From: JBBDYH01 sp040901795
GTDB lineage: Bacteria; Planctomycetota; Planctomycetia; Pirellulales; JALHPA01
Direction of reading: 5' to 3'
DNA length: 64,000 nucleotides
NCBI GenBank assembly: GCA_040901795.1
Contig: JBBDYH010000148.1
Span: 1-64,000, forward strand
Notes under the pieces: model-generated
Database searches by the model: none
What the model was told of the DNA's origin: nothing
The model's input: the letters and a program-made list of their open reading frames with translations, nothing else
Translations under genes and position numbers: made by a program
Shown: positions 33,472 to 43,246 of the stretch, in pieces
Numbering within the stretch: the first letter of the stretch is position 1
Layout of the letters: each line of letters begins with the position of its first letter

Positions 33472-34146
33472 TCATTCCGCCGTTCGGAGTATCCCCACGA
33501 CCGCCGGGGGGTATTCGCGCACGTCCCAGCGATCGGCTTCCGGCAAAAGCGTGAAGTCGAATCGCTCGTCGGCTTCCACGGCGAACAGGCTGCCGGCCGG
33601 TGCATGACGGTGCAGTTGTTCGACCAGTGCGAGCATCTCCGCCGTCTGCGAGACGTACAACTCGAACGGGGGCGAGCAGAACACAACCCAGGCAATCGAA
33701 GGCAATTCCGGCAACCGCTTCGCCCACAACAGCGTATTGGCGGGCAGAATTGTACACCTTTCGGCGACGCCGAGCGCCTCGGCGTTCTTCTTAATCCCCG
33801 CCGCGGTGGGAAAATGCCGCTCGACGAAGGTAGCGCTTGCCGCCCCGCGGCTGAGCGCCTCGAAGCCCAGAGCGCCCGTCCCTGCGAACAGGTCGATCGC
33901 GTGTTTGCCTCCAATCGCCGGCCCAAGCAGGTTGAACACCGCCTCGCGAACCCGCTCCTTCATCGGCCGAGTCCGCGGGTCGACTACGTAGGTCAACTTG
34001 CGGCCGCGCAGCTTGCCACCAATAATGCGCGGCGGCGAAGCGGCGCCGCCTGGTTCAGAAGAATCATCGCGGCCGTGCGATCGGCGGGTTCGTTTGGCAG
34101 GCACGCGCGGACGGACCTCACGAATGAGCGCTTGGTTCGACGACAA
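33472..34146 (-). CDS. rsmD: 16S rRNA (guanine(966)-N2)-methyltransferase
   Basis: A 224-residue S-adenosylmethionine-dependent methyltransferase acting on 16S rRNA. RIIGGKLRGRKL and RPMKERVREAVFNLL open the family core. The SAM motif is DLFAGTGALGFEALSRGA near residue 90, and the catalytic motif IV reads VFCSPPF near 153, where DPPY/F is usual. The first 35 residues (SSNQALIREVRPRVPAK) are basic and start at a TTG. A later GTG at about 34104 is possible, so the true start is uncertain. Divergent from the cyclophilin gene. The downstream junction (33420-33471) is filled by CGGAGT-type repeats. Confidence 0.88.
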   Translation of the reverse strand: MSSNQALIREVRPRVPAKRTRRSHGRDDSSEPGGAASPPRIIGGKLRGRKLTYVVDPRTRPMKERVREAVFNLLGPAIGGKHAIDLFAGTGALGFEALSRGAASATFVERHFPTAAGIKKNAEALGVAERCTILPANTLLWAKRLPELPSIAWVVFCSPPFELYVSQTAEMLALVEQLHRHAPAGSLFAVEADERFDFTLLPEADRWDVREYPPAVVGILRTAE

Positions 34147-34295
34147 GCCCTCAAGCTAGCGGATGCACTCCTGCGCGGTAAGGCGTAATCCGCGAGACGA
34201 GCCTGAATCGATTTGCCGATTGCCATCGCTCGCCACGCTCGTCAAAATACAGCTCCTCGTTTCACAATCGCCATTCCTCGAACTTACTCACCGTT

Positions 34296-35480
34296 ATGTT
34301 CCTCGCACCAAGAAGCTGGTTGGCGGTTCTCGTTTGCGTGGCCGTAGGCAGCGCCCAAGCGCACGGACAGGACACGCAGCCACAGAAGAAATCGGCCGCA
34401 GGTACACAGAATACAACCGCCAAACAAGCAACTCAGTCTGTCGATGCTAAAGCCGCGCAGGCCCAGTTCGATCAGGTCTTCAACGAATGGCGAGAGATGC
34501 TGGCCCAACTTGCCGAACTGCAGGAGCGGTATCAAAAGGCCCCAGAAAACGGAAAGGCCGCCATCGAGAAGGAGTACCGTGCCATTGCAGCCAAGGGGGA
34601 GAAGCTTTCCGAGCGGTTGAAGCGCGCCACCGAAGCGGCATACGCGGCCGATCCGGCCAATAAAGAGGTATCGCAGCTCCTGGGGCGAATGGCCGTCACG
34701 GCGCTCCGCGATGATCAGTACGAAGAGGCTGGGCGGCTGGCGCGGCTGGGGCTGGAGCAGAAGCCGACCGATCAGCAATTCGCCGGCATTGCGGCCAATG
34801 CGGCGTTCAATCTCAATGAGTTCTCCGACGTTGCGCCGCTCGTCTCCAAGGCCGCCGACGGTCGCCCGCTTCCAAAGGAGATTCAGGAGCTGCTGGCCAA
34901 CGCGCGGCAATACATCGAGCTTTGGAAACAGGAGCAACAGATTCTCGCAACCGAGGCCAAGGCCGACGACCTGCCTCGCGTCAAGCTGCAAACCACCAAG
35001 GGAGAGATCGTCCTGGAGCTGTTCGAGAACCAAGCGCCCAATACCGTCGCCAACTTCATCAGCCTGGTCGAGAAGGGTTTCTACGACGGCTTGTTATTCC
35101 ATCGGGTCCTCGCGGGGTTCATGGCGCAGGGGGGCGACCCTACCGGAACGGGGAGCGGCGGGCCCGGCTATCAGATCAAGGACGAGGTGGACCGCAAAGA
35201 CACCCGAATGCACTTTCGCGGCAGCCTGAGCATGGCCAAGGCGCCGGCCCCAGACACCGGCGGGTCACAGTTCTTTCTCACGTTCAAGCCGACGCCTCAC
35301 CTCAACGGGTTGCACACGGTGTTCGGACGCGTGATTGAAGGCTTCGACGTGGTGGCCAAAATAAACCGTGTGGAGCCGCCAAAGACCGGCGGTCCGCCGG
35401 CAAACGCCGACAAGATCGTGAAGGCGACCGTAGTTCGCAAGCGCAACCACGAGTACAAGCCGGAGACGCTGCCGGACTAG
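34296..35480 (+). CDS. Exported cyclophilin-type peptidyl-prolyl isomerase
   Basis: A 394-residue exported protein. The signal peptide is residues 1-24 (LAVLVCVAVGSAQAHG). A helical, TPR-like region spans about 45-220, with LRDDQYEEAGRLARLGLEQKP. The cyclophilin domain begins near residue 225 (VKLQTTKGEIVLELFENQAPN). Catalytic marks are FHRVLAGFMAQGGDPTGTG, SGGPGY, GGSQFFLTF and HTVFGRVIEGFDVV. It probably helps fold exported proteins. It converges with the secretin-like operon, with a shared terminator region near 35.53 kb. Confidence 0.9.
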   Translation: MFLAPRSWLAVLVCVAVGSAQAHGQDTQPQKKSAAGTQNTTAKQATQSVDAKAAQAQFDQVFNEWREMLAQLAELQERYQKAPENGKAAIEKEYRAIAAKGEKLSERLKRATEAAYAADPANKEVSQLLGRMAVTALRDDQYEEAGRLARLGLEQKPTDQQFAGIAANAAFNLNEFSDVAPLVSKAADGRPLPKEIQELLANARQYIELWKQEQQILATEAKADDLPRVKLQTTKGEIVLELFENQAPNTVANFISLVEKGFYDGLLFHRVLAGFMAQGGDPTGTGSGGPGYQIKDEVDRKDTRMHFRGSLSMAKAPAPDTGGSQFFLTFKPTPHLNGLHTVFGRVIEGFDVVAKINRVEPPKTGGPPANADKIVKATVVRKRNHEYKPETLPD

Positions 35481-35520
35481 GCCGAAGCTTAGTAAAAGCC
35501 TAATTGCAGAAGCCTGTTTG

Positions 35521-35547
35521 AAAAGGAAAGCGGCGACAAGCCGCCGC
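35521..35547 (-). terminator. Rho-independent terminator of the secretin-like operon
   Basis: On the minus strand, downstream of the stop at 35559, a GCGGC-TTGTC-GCCGC hairpin is followed by a pyrimidine tract TTTCCTTTT. This fits a terminator for the secretin-like gene. The converging cyclophilin transcript reaches it from the other side. Confidence 0.5.
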
Positions 35548-35558
35548 ACTCCAAAGGT

Positions 35559-38500
35559 TTAGCGGCCGCCGCGGCCACCGCCGCCACGGTCGCCCCCGCC
35601 GCCGCCGAATCCGCCGCGGCCGCCCCCGTCGCCGCCTTGGAATCCGCCGCCGCCGAAGCCGCGTCCGCCGAAGCCGCCTCCTCCAAATCCACCGCCGCCG
35701 AAGCCGCCACCTCCGAAACCGCCGCCCCCGAACGCGCGGAAAACCTCCGCAGCGCCGGAGCTTTGCCCAGAGCCACGCTGGGTGCTGCCGCGCGAAGAAT
35801 TGTTGCGCGAAGAACTATTGTTCCGCGAATTGCGGACGGTGGTCGTTTGGACCTGATCGCCCACAAGCTGCGACAGCGCCTGCTGCACGGCGGCCGGGTT
35901 TGACTGACGTAGTGTCACAACCCTCATCGTGTCGTTGTTGGCGTCGTTCGAGGCTGTATCAAGCTCGTCTACAAGCTGCTTGACTTCGAGAAACAGGATC
36001 TCCGGGGCGGCCACTACGAGGGAGTTGCTCGGCACATCCACGCCGACGGTCATTTGGGACACTTCTTCCTGCTGGCTGCCGCGGCCTCCCCGGCCGCCGC
36101 CTTGAAAACCGCCGCCCTGAAAACCGCCGCCGCCACGCCCGCCAAAGCCGCCACCGCCACGCAGCGCGTTCAGGAACTCCTCACGCCCGCCGCCGCCACG
36201 CCCCTGATCGCCGCCCCCGCCGCCGCGATTGCCGCCGCCGCCCAGAATGCGGTTCGAATAGACCTCTTTCACCACGCTGGCAATTTGCTCAGCCGACTTA
36301 TATCGCACCGGAATCATCCGCGGCTTGGGGACGATGCTCACGTCCTCGGGGCTCTCCGGTTGATCAAGTACCTTGAGCAACTGCTCGATTGAGTCCAGGT
36401 CAGAGGCGTTGGCCTGAACGAACAAGGCGTTCAGCCGGCTATCGGGGATGATCGAAGGGGGCGCGCTGGTGCTCGACGTGCTGACGGGCGCCACGGTGGC
36501 GCCCAGTCCGAAATTACCTCTGCCGCGGCCGAAGCCGCCGGCGAGATCGGCGAACGGGTTGAGGCCGCGCGCGGCCAAGGTCGCCGAGGCGCTGCTGCTC
36601 AGGATGTTGCTGACCAGCGGCCCGATCGTCTGAGCCTTGGCGTGCTTGAGATAGAAGACGGTGAACTCCTGATCGCGGCCTGACGATCGGCTGGCGAGCG
36701 TCTTCAAGAGCGCCTCGAAGTCGTCGAGCGCCTGCTGGTCTTCGGAAGCGATCATGACACCGCCTGGTCCTGGCGCGACGAAAATCGGGGAGCCATCCCC
36801 GATCCGCAGCTCGGCCGCCCCGCTGTTGGGTCCGGGCACTGTTGAATCTTCAGTTGGTTCGCCTCGGGACTCACCAGGAAATGGCACGATGCGCTGGTTT
36901 GGAAGCGGCTGTGCCTCGGGTTCGTCTTTGGCCTTCGCCGGCGTCTCGGCCTGTTTCTCGACCTGGTCATTCACTAAAACCACCGGGAGCCGCGCTTCGT
37001 CTTCCGCGGGCGCGAGCAGGTCCACCAACTCCAAATTGGTTTCGCCGTGCACAGCCGCTTCACGGTTGGCCTTCGCCTCAGCCTTCTTGGGCATGGACGT
37101 GGGCGCGACGCTCGGCTCGCGGGCAGTGCGCTCCTGTCTGTCGCGGTTGCGCTCCGCATCGCGGCGACGCGGCGAGTTGGCCGACGTCGAACCGGAGGAA
37201 TCGATGCTGGTACGCACAGGCGCGGCGGCCGAGGGGCGGCGCTCGACAATGCCATCGTCATCATGCAAAACAGCGCCTCGCAGCGCTCCTTCGCCCGCGG
37301 CGGGCTGCGTCGAAGGAGTGATCAAACGAATCTTGTTCTTATGGATTGTAGGCCAGACTTGTTCAATCTGTGTGATTACGCTGCGGGCGTTGCGGCCGGT
37401 GAGCGGGATCACACGCATGTTGCCGTTGCGGCCGGCAAGGCGGTCGCTCCCTAGGTCCGTTTCGCCCATCTGAGCGAGCATGCCCCGAATCTGCTCAATC
37501 TCGCCCGGTGTGGCGTACACCATGAGTGTGCCGGTATCGGGCACTGCCTGAACATTGAGACCGTTCTTGACCGTGCCGTCGGCGCCGGTGAAGAGCTTAT
37601 TGATGGCGATCACCGCCTGTTGCGGGTCGACCGTGAGCAACCGCATGACGTCGATTTGCCGACCATCTTGCTGCATCTGGCGAATCGTCGCCTGGATCGT
37701 GCTCTGGATATTTGGGGGGCCATAGGCGATCAGGCGTCCTTGCGCATCGACCGAAAGTCGCACGACCGCCGCATCCGCAGCCAACAGGGTCCGCAGCACA
37801 TCCAAGACGCTTGTCGAGTCCAACCCCGTCAGTGAATAAACCTCCAACTGCGGCGACCTGACCAGCGCACTACCCGGCTGAACGTTGCCATCAAGCGTCG
37901 CGAGGATGTCTTCCACGCGTTTGATCGCGTCGGGCTTGCCGCTGACCAATAGTCTGCGCCCGGCCGGATCGGCGACGATCCGCAGCGAGCCGTCGGCCGT
38001 GTTGCTGCGGTCGGCGGGAATGTTGAGCAATTGCTTGACGAGGTTCATCGCGTCTTCCGCCTTGACACTATGAACCGCCAACGACTTGAGGTTTTCAGTG
38101 GCATTGGCGTCTGGGTTCTCGACCAGGTCGATGACACCCTTGATCGTCTTCAAGCGTCCCCCCGTGTCAGTGACCGAAAGCTGGCGCGTCTTGGGCAGAA
38201 TCGCCACGCTGCCGTGTACACCGCGGAGATTCTCGATCTCGCTTTTGGCCTCTTCAAGCGTCATGTTGTTGAGTTTGAACAAGACATTGACAAACTCGAA
38301 CTGCCCCACTTTATCGAGGTCCTTTACGGGCACCGTCGGTACGAAACCCGGAGGCAACTCATTGCGCAGATCGACCAACATCAGCGTGTCGTCGCGGCGA
38401 ATCAATGCGCAGCCTTTGGTATGCAGCACATAATTTAACTTGTCGAGCGCTTCGGCCGGCGTGAGCGCCTCATCCTTACCGCTCTGGTAATTGAAAGTAC

Positions 38501-38984
38501 CCTGCGGATTGAACACTTCGCCGACCAGAGACAAGCCCGCCTGTTCGGCATACCATGCGATCACGCTCTCCCAGGGCTGATTGCGGCTGTTGAAGCGCAG
38601 CTTGCCTTCGCCGGCCGTAGTCACTGGTTGCTGCTCCGGTGGCAGATCCCTGTTTACCGAACCACCGCCAGCGCCCGTCCCGCGGTTGCTGCGACCAAAT
38701 TGGCTGCCGCCACCGAATGAGCGCCTGCCCTGCCCACCGTATTGGGACCGGTCCCGGCCACGCTCCTCATTGCCGGAATCCTGGCGTTGTGCAAACGCCC
38801 CAGCTTCACCCGGCGCAGCGTCAGCCGACCTCTCCTTGGCGCCCGTTTCGGCTGCCTGGTCGGTCGTCTGGGCATGGGTGGCGACATGCGACAACGTCCA
38901 AATGAGGGCGCTGGCCAGTAAGAGCCGCCTGGCGACAACCGTGCCGCGACAGCCGAGTAAACGATCTAGAGAAAAACGGTTCAC
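35559..38984 (-). CDS. Large secretin-N-domain protein with glycine-rich tail
   Basis: A 1141-residue exported protein with an N-terminal signal (LLLASALIWTLSHVATHA). Several secretin N-type (KH-like) domains are visible: VNVLFKLNNMTLEEAKSEIE near 235, AVHSVKAEDAMNLVKQLL near 305, VIPLTGRNARSVITQIEQVW near 530, and FYLKHAKAQTIGPLVSNIL near 790. A further one is MRVVTLRQSNPAAVQQALSQ near 1030. The C-terminal beta-barrel of GspD/PilQ is not seen. Instead the protein ends in FGGGG repeats and GGRGGR. It may form a periplasmic ring or scaffold. A second related gene lies directly upstream (39186). Confidence 0.7.
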   Translation of the reverse strand: MNRFSLDRLLGCRGTVVARRLLLASALIWTLSHVATHAQTTDQAAETGAKERSADAAPGEAGAFAQRQDSGNEERGRDRSQYGGQGRRSFGGGSQFGRSNRGTGAGGGSVNRDLPPEQQPVTTAGEGKLRFNSRNQPWESVIAWYAEQAGLSLVGEVFNPQGTFNYQSGKDEALTPAEALDKLNYVLHTKGCALIRRDDTLMLVDLRNELPPGFVPTVPVKDLDKVGQFEFVNVLFKLNNMTLEEAKSEIENLRGVHGSVAILPKTRQLSVTDTGGRLKTIKGVIDLVENPDANATENLKSLAVHSVKAEDAMNLVKQLLNIPADRSNTADGSLRIVADPAGRRLLVSGKPDAIKRVEDILATLDGNVQPGSALVRSPQLEVYSLTGLDSTSVLDVLRTLLAADAAVVRLSVDAQGRLIAYGPPNIQSTIQATIRQMQQDGRQIDVMRLLTVDPQQAVIAINKLFTGADGTVKNGLNVQAVPDTGTLMVYATPGEIEQIRGMLAQMGETDLGSDRLAGRNGNMRVIPLTGRNARSVITQIEQVWPTIHKNKIRLITPSTQPAAGEGALRGAVLHDDDGIVERRPSAAAPVRTSIDSSGSTSANSPRRRDAERNRDRQERTAREPSVAPTSMPKKAEAKANREAAVHGETNLELVDLLAPAEDEARLPVVLVNDQVEKQAETPAKAKDEPEAQPLPNQRIVPFPGESRGEPTEDSTVPGPNSGAAELRIGDGSPIFVAPGPGGVMIASEDQQALDDFEALLKTLASRSSGRDQEFTVFYLKHAKAQTIGPLVSNILSSSASATLAARGLNPFADLAGGFGRGRGNFGLGATVAPVSTSSTSAPPSIIPDSRLNALFVQANASDLDSIEQLLKVLDQPESPEDVSIVPKPRMIPVRYKSAEQIASVVKEVYSNRILGGGGNRGGGGGDQGRGGGGREEFLNALRGGGGFGGRGGGGFQGGGFQGGGRGGRGSQQEEVSQMTVGVDVPSNSLVVAAPEILFLEVKQLVDELDTASNDANNDTMRVVTLRQSNPAAVQQALSQLVGDQVQTTTVRNSRNNSSSRNNSSRGSTQRGSGQSSGAAEVFRAFGGGGFGGGGFGGGGFGGGGFGGRGFGGGGFQGGDGGGRGGFGGGGGDRGGGGRGGR

Positions 38985-39119
38985 GAGAGTCCTTGACCGA
39001 GAGAAGAGGAGTTCGCAAAAACAGCGCGTAACAAGCGCTACAGGCGTCTGTTACGATAAAACCCCGCCCGGTATCAGAAGTTCCGGCGACGGGGCGTAAA
39101 GATGGACCGCCCCGACCCC

Positions 39120-39147
39120 TGGCACTGCTCGCGGCGAGCAGTGGCAC
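39120..39147. repeat. Palindrome between the two secretin-like genes
   Basis: Arms CACTGCTCGC and GCGAGCAGTG around a central G (39123-39143), with TGGCA continuing outward on one side. A related palindrome lies at 63223-63240, so it is a dispersed repeat and perhaps also a transcription attenuator here. Confidence 0.7.
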
Positions 39148-39185
39148 AAGCACAAGGGAAGTTCCGCGATGGGTCGTAAGTCCTA

Positions 39186-42100
39186 CTACTCTTGGGGGTT
39201 CTGGCCGTTCTGCTGGAACGACTGGCCCTGGCCGTTCTGCTGTGGCTGCTGGCCGTTTTGACCGGGTTGCTGAGCGCCAGGCTGCTGGGCCTGGGCACGC
39301 TGTTGCTCAATCAGAGCCCGCGCGAGCGCCTTGCGGACATCCCCGGAACTCATGGTGCCGTTGACCTGCATCACGTGGACGCGGCTAAGGGCCGGCCTGG
39401 CCGCCGCATCGAGCGATTCGATCATTTGGGCCACATTGTTCATCAAGTTCTCCCCTTCGGTGGAAACGACGAGTGTATTGCTTAACTCGTCGATGCCGAC
39501 CGAAAGTTTGCCCTTAAACTTCACCGCGGTGCTGCGGGGATCCTCCTCACCTTCGCCTCCGAAGATATAAACGTTTTCCGCGCGCTTGTTGTCCTTTTTG
39601 TTCTGATCGCCTTGCAGGGCTTTGTCGTTCGTGCTGAGCAGATCCCGGTAGACGTCCTTCACCGCCTCGCCTACGATCTTGGCCTTTGAGTATCTCAGCG
39701 TGAAGATCTTGGTCATTCGGGCCATCCGGGAGTCGGGCGGCTCGATCCGGTCGTAGATCTCGATCAACTCTTCGATGATTTTGAGCTGCGACGGGTCTGC
39801 GCCTGTGACCAGAATCGAATTCGTATCGATGTCGTCAATGAACGTCAGCTCGCGTCGTTTGGAGAGCCGCCGCTTGTCGTCTTTCTTCTGGGAGCCGTAA
39901 TCGTCGTAAAAGTAATAGTACGGATACCGCTGGTTGCTGTCGTCCTTTTTCTTATCGAGCTGGAAATAGTCTTCGAGGTTAAATGCCACGCTGAACGCGC
40001 TAGCGTGCTTCAAGTGAAACACCTTGAATTCGCGGCGCGGCGGCGCTACCTGATTGACCATCTCCTCGAACAGGTCCAGGGCTTGGGTATCGGGCGATGT
40101 GATGATCAGCTCGCCGTTCGGGCCGACCGACACGTTAACCGGCGGCGGCTCGGCGGCGGCGACGCGACCTCCATTTGCGGGCCCGCGCAGGCCGTTTGCA
40201 CGCTGCCCAAGCTCGGGCTGTCCAAGAGCGCGCTGCCGGAGCGCATCGCGGCGCGTCGCAGCTCGATCATTGGGCGCTTGATCGTCTGACAAGACGCCGT
40301 TGGTACGCTTCTCAGACTCCTGTTCGGATGATGCGTTTCGAGTGTCGTTTTGATCGTCGTCCTTTGCAGCGGTAGGGGCGGAATCCGTTGGCTTCTCAAT
40401 TACAGGATCGCTGGCCTCAAGGTCAGGCGCAGCCTTCGATTCATTGACCGGCCGCGGCTCATCGGCTGCCGATTTCTGGGCTGTCTTACGAAGCACTGCG
40501 GGAACCGCGATGACGGCTGCCGTTGGCAACGGTTCGTCCAACTCCGTCGCGGTGCGATGATCAATTGGCACCACGGTCAGTCCGTCGCTCTGGCTCGTGC
40601 GGTCTTTACGGTTTGACTTATTCGAACGCGCCTCTTCGTTCTGGCTCGCGCGGCTTGCCCGCCGACCGGTGCCCTCGGTCTCGCCGTTCGAGGTTCCTTT
40701 CGTGCCGTTTAATATCCCGGTATCGGGCATCAACAGCGGATTAGGCGCCACGTTGGGCCAGGCGCGGCGCAACCGTTCCAGCGCCTGGGCGGTGTCTTCG
40801 CCGGGCTCGACATTCAGCACGCGCACCGTGCTGGTGTTTCCGCCACGCATGGGCACCTCGCCCAGCTTGGCCAACAGGTTATAGACCTGCTCCATCTCCA
40901 CCGGATTAGCCCAAAGGATGAGTTGATTGTTCTCGACATCGGCATCAACCCGGAACTTGTCCGTGGACTTTTCCTCTTCCTGATTCTGCATGTAGTAGCC
41001 AAAGCCATAGTACGACGGCCGCCGCTGCTGCTGATCATCCTTACTGCCGCCGTTGATCATGAACTCGACCGTGCCTGCCACAGAATCGGCTTCGAGGCGG
41101 CGCAGCGGGATGACCTCGAACGTCCGCCCCGTGCGGTCGAGCTTCTTCAGAAGCTGGCTGATCATCAGGTGGTCCGACAGCGTCGCAAATACTACGATCG
41201 ACTTGTTCCGCTTGTCGACTTGCACCGTGGTGATGGGATCTAACAGGCCCATATCCGTGAGCATTTTCGCAAACGTTTCCGGTTCCAACTCGCTAAGCTT
41301 GTAAACTTGCATCCGGTTGAGGTTGGCCAACAGGTTTTCAGCGCCTTGGGATTCGACGTCGAGCACCTTGACCGCCTGCTCGATGATTTTCATCTTGTCG
41401 GGCGGCGCGCTTGCCAGCACACTGTTCTTCCGCGTGTTGACGACGAGGTTGATGGACGCTTCTTCTTTGGGCCCCGGCTTCGGCGGGCCCCCTTGCTGCT
41501 GCTGTTGTTGCTGCATTTGCATTCGCATCTGCGCCTGCTGCTGCTGCATCTGCATTTCCTGCGGCGTAAGCGGTGTCTTGGGACCGCCTTTACTTTCCAC
41601 CCCCAACAATGCGCTGAGCTGTTCGACGACATCGCTGGCACGGGCATGTTGCAGCGGAAACTCGCGCACCAACTGCTCCTCCACACCCGACGACTGCTCT
41701 TCCCTAAGCACCTGATGAATGTCGCGCAGGTTCATGACGACGTCCATCACCTCCAGGCGGTTGGTGCTCTTCAGTGCATTGAGCTTGCCGCTGGGGCTTA
41801 TCAAGGGCTTGAGCTCTTCGGCTGTCGTCTCGGCGATCATCCAATCCAACGGGAACGAGACCTTGACGAAATCGTAAGGGTTGCGCTTGGCCAGTTCGTC
41901 GGGCGAGACGCGCGGCACCATGCCCGGATCGATTTTTTTAATGTTCACCACCGTCAGCACGTCGTCGTTTTCAAGCATCGTGAATCCGCGCGCAAACAGA
42001 TGCCGGTTGATCAGGCCGCGGGCCTGGTCCACTGTGTACGCTTGCCGCGTCGTCAGATTGAGAAAGTCGCCCGGCAACTCCTGCCAGTCGAGACTCATGC

Positions 42101-42638
42101 CCGAAATGGTCGCTACCCACTCCAGCACCGCCGGCCACGGTTGGCCGGTGAAGTTGAACCGCACTTTGCCTTCGGCGTCTGGACGGACCTTGAGCTCCTC
42201 CGGATTGGCGGGCTTGTCCGGCTTCGTCGGACGCTGCGTGACGCCGCCCTCTCCGGGCTTCTGCTCACCGGGCTTTTGGGCGCCGGGTTTCTGCTCGCCC
42301 GGTTTGGTTTCGCCGGGCTTCTGCCCGGGTTGAGCGCCGGCGGGTTGGGCTCCGGCCGGTCCGCCTTTGACGACCATCGGCTTGCCGTCTGGTCCGACTG
42401 CTTGCACGACTCCAGCAGGCGCCGCGGAGCGGATCACCGTGTCCTGTGCCCACGCTGCCGAGACGGCAAACGCTCCGGCACAGAAAGCGCCGAGGAGCAC
42501 TTTGCGGATCGTGCCATGCCCAGGTTGGACTTCAAGCATTAGCTTGCTTCGTCCACCGAGGACCGCGGTGCGGAACCTGCGACCGCGTGCCGTGTTCAAT
42601 CGAGAAGAAGTGCCTGCAGTTTTCGGTGATTTTGCCAT
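39186..42638 (-). CDS. Second large secretin-N-domain protein
   Basis: I take the ATG at 42638 (MAKSPKTAG), preceded by GGGAAG; a GTG at 42695 and an ATG at 42539 are alternatives. The product is about 1150 residues. A signal-like segment (VLLGAFCAGAFAVSAAWA) is near residue 70. A QKPGEQKPG-type repeat follows. Secretin N-like domains include EFPLQHARASDVVEQLSALL, QVYKLSELEPETFAKMLTDM, FEVIPLRRLEADSVAGTVEF and FTLRYSKAKIVGEAVKDVY. A charged, low-complexity middle and a glutamine/asparagine-rich tail (QQPGQNGQQPQQNG) follow. It shares domain order with the gene at 35559, including KVFHLKHASAFSVAF against FYLKHAKAQ, and is its paralogue. Confidence 0.7.
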   Translation of the reverse strand: MAKSPKTAGTSSRLNTARGRRFRTAVLGGRSKLMLEVQPGHGTIRKVLLGAFCAGAFAVSAAWAQDTVIRSAAPAGVVQAVGPDGKPMVVKGGPAGAQPAGAQPGQKPGETKPGEQKPGAQKPGEQKPGEGGVTQRPTKPDKPANPEELKVRPDAEGKVRFNFTGQPWPAVLEWVATISGMSLDWQELPGDFLNLTTRQAYTVDQARGLINRHLFARGFTMLENDDVLTVVNIKKIDPGMVPRVSPDELAKRNPYDFVKVSFPLDWMIAETTAEELKPLISPSGKLNALKSTNRLEVMDVVMNLRDIHQVLREEQSSGVEEQLVREFPLQHARASDVVEQLSALLGVESKGGPKTPLTPQEMQMQQQQAQMRMQMQQQQQQQGGPPKPGPKEEASINLVVNTRKNSVLASAPPDKMKIIEQAVKVLDVESQGAENLLANLNRMQVYKLSELEPETFAKMLTDMGLLDPITTVQVDKRNKSIVVFATLSDHLMISQLLKKLDRTGRTFEVIPLRRLEADSVAGTVEFMINGGSKDDQQQRRPSYYGFGYYMQNQEEEKSTDKFRVDADVENNQLILWANPVEMEQVYNLLAKLGEVPMRGGNTSTVRVLNVEPGEDTAQALERLRRAWPNVAPNPLLMPDTGILNGTKGTSNGETEGTGRRASRASQNEEARSNKSNRKDRTSQSDGLTVVPIDHRTATELDEPLPTAAVIAVPAVLRKTAQKSAADEPRPVNESKAAPDLEASDPVIEKPTDSAPTAAKDDDQNDTRNASSEQESEKRTNGVLSDDQAPNDRAATRRDALRQRALGQPELGQRANGLRGPANGGRVAAAEPPPVNVSVGPNGELIITSPDTQALDLFEEMVNQVAPPRREFKVFHLKHASAFSVAFNLEDYFQLDKKKDDSNQRYPYYYFYDDYGSQKKDDKRRLSKRRELTFIDDIDTNSILVTGADPSQLKIIEELIEIYDRIEPPDSRMARMTKIFTLRYSKAKIVGEAVKDVYRDLLSTNDKALQGDQNKKDNKRAENVYIFGGEGEEDPRSTAVKFKGKLSVGIDELSNTLVVSTEGENLMNNVAQMIESLDAAARPALSRVHVMQVNGTMSSGDVRKALARALIEQQRAQAQQPGAQQPGQNGQQPQQNGQGQSFQQNGQNPQE

Positions 42639-42695
42639 ACTTCCCGCCCGTTTGTTGAGGATAAACGTCGGTCCGAACGACGCCGCCTTTGCCAC

Positions 42696-43246
42696 GCTCT
42701 GAGCACCCCGGCAGACTTCGCAGTATTTCTCTAGCTTGGCTGCGCACCTTAATGCGCGTACCTCACCACTCCTACAGACGCCTCTCGTCGGCCAAAGGTT
42801 TCAGGGGGCGCCGAAAACTTCGCAATTCCGGTTTGTCGGACGGCGCCCTGACGGCGCGAGCTCGACATCGCGTTACGAAGTCCGACTAGCCAAGAACTTG
42901 GCGGGCGCCTACTGACCTTGCCGCACGGCGCCGCACCAAACTTGCCCTTTGGCCCCTGTCCCCAATCGCTAACTGCGGTCTCCCACCGGTATGCAGTCGG
43001 CGTCGATTATCGCACCGGCAAGCGGGGGACGCAACAAGATTTGTGTAACGAGCCGGCCCCGCGCCGGAACACGGCGGTTCGGGCTGCTGGCTGCCCGCTC
43101 GGCCGTCGATGCGATCGAATTGAGGCGCATCGGAAATGGATCTCGGCGAAAATAATTCAAACCACGGGTTTTGCGCGGTAATCCGGTCGGCGGGCCAAGG
43201 GCGGTTGCGCGGAAGTCAATGTTGGGGTTCGAGTTGCGGAAAGTGT
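42696..43246. other. Gap without a gene
   Basis: About 550 bases upstream of the secretin-like operon and after the DHFR-like gene. Short frames on both strands have no motif. It probably contains the promoter of the operon, but no clear -35/-10 pair stands out to me. Confidence 0.4.

Noticed and set aside
41307..42542. 411-codon plus-strand frame over the second secretin-like gene
   Set aside because: Complement of the real minus-strand gene, with repeats of leucine and histidine typical of antisense of glutamine/proline-rich codons.
35559..42638. Type II secretion system GspD pair
   Set aside because: The N domains are present, but no C-terminal barrel and no other Gsp components are seen in this window.
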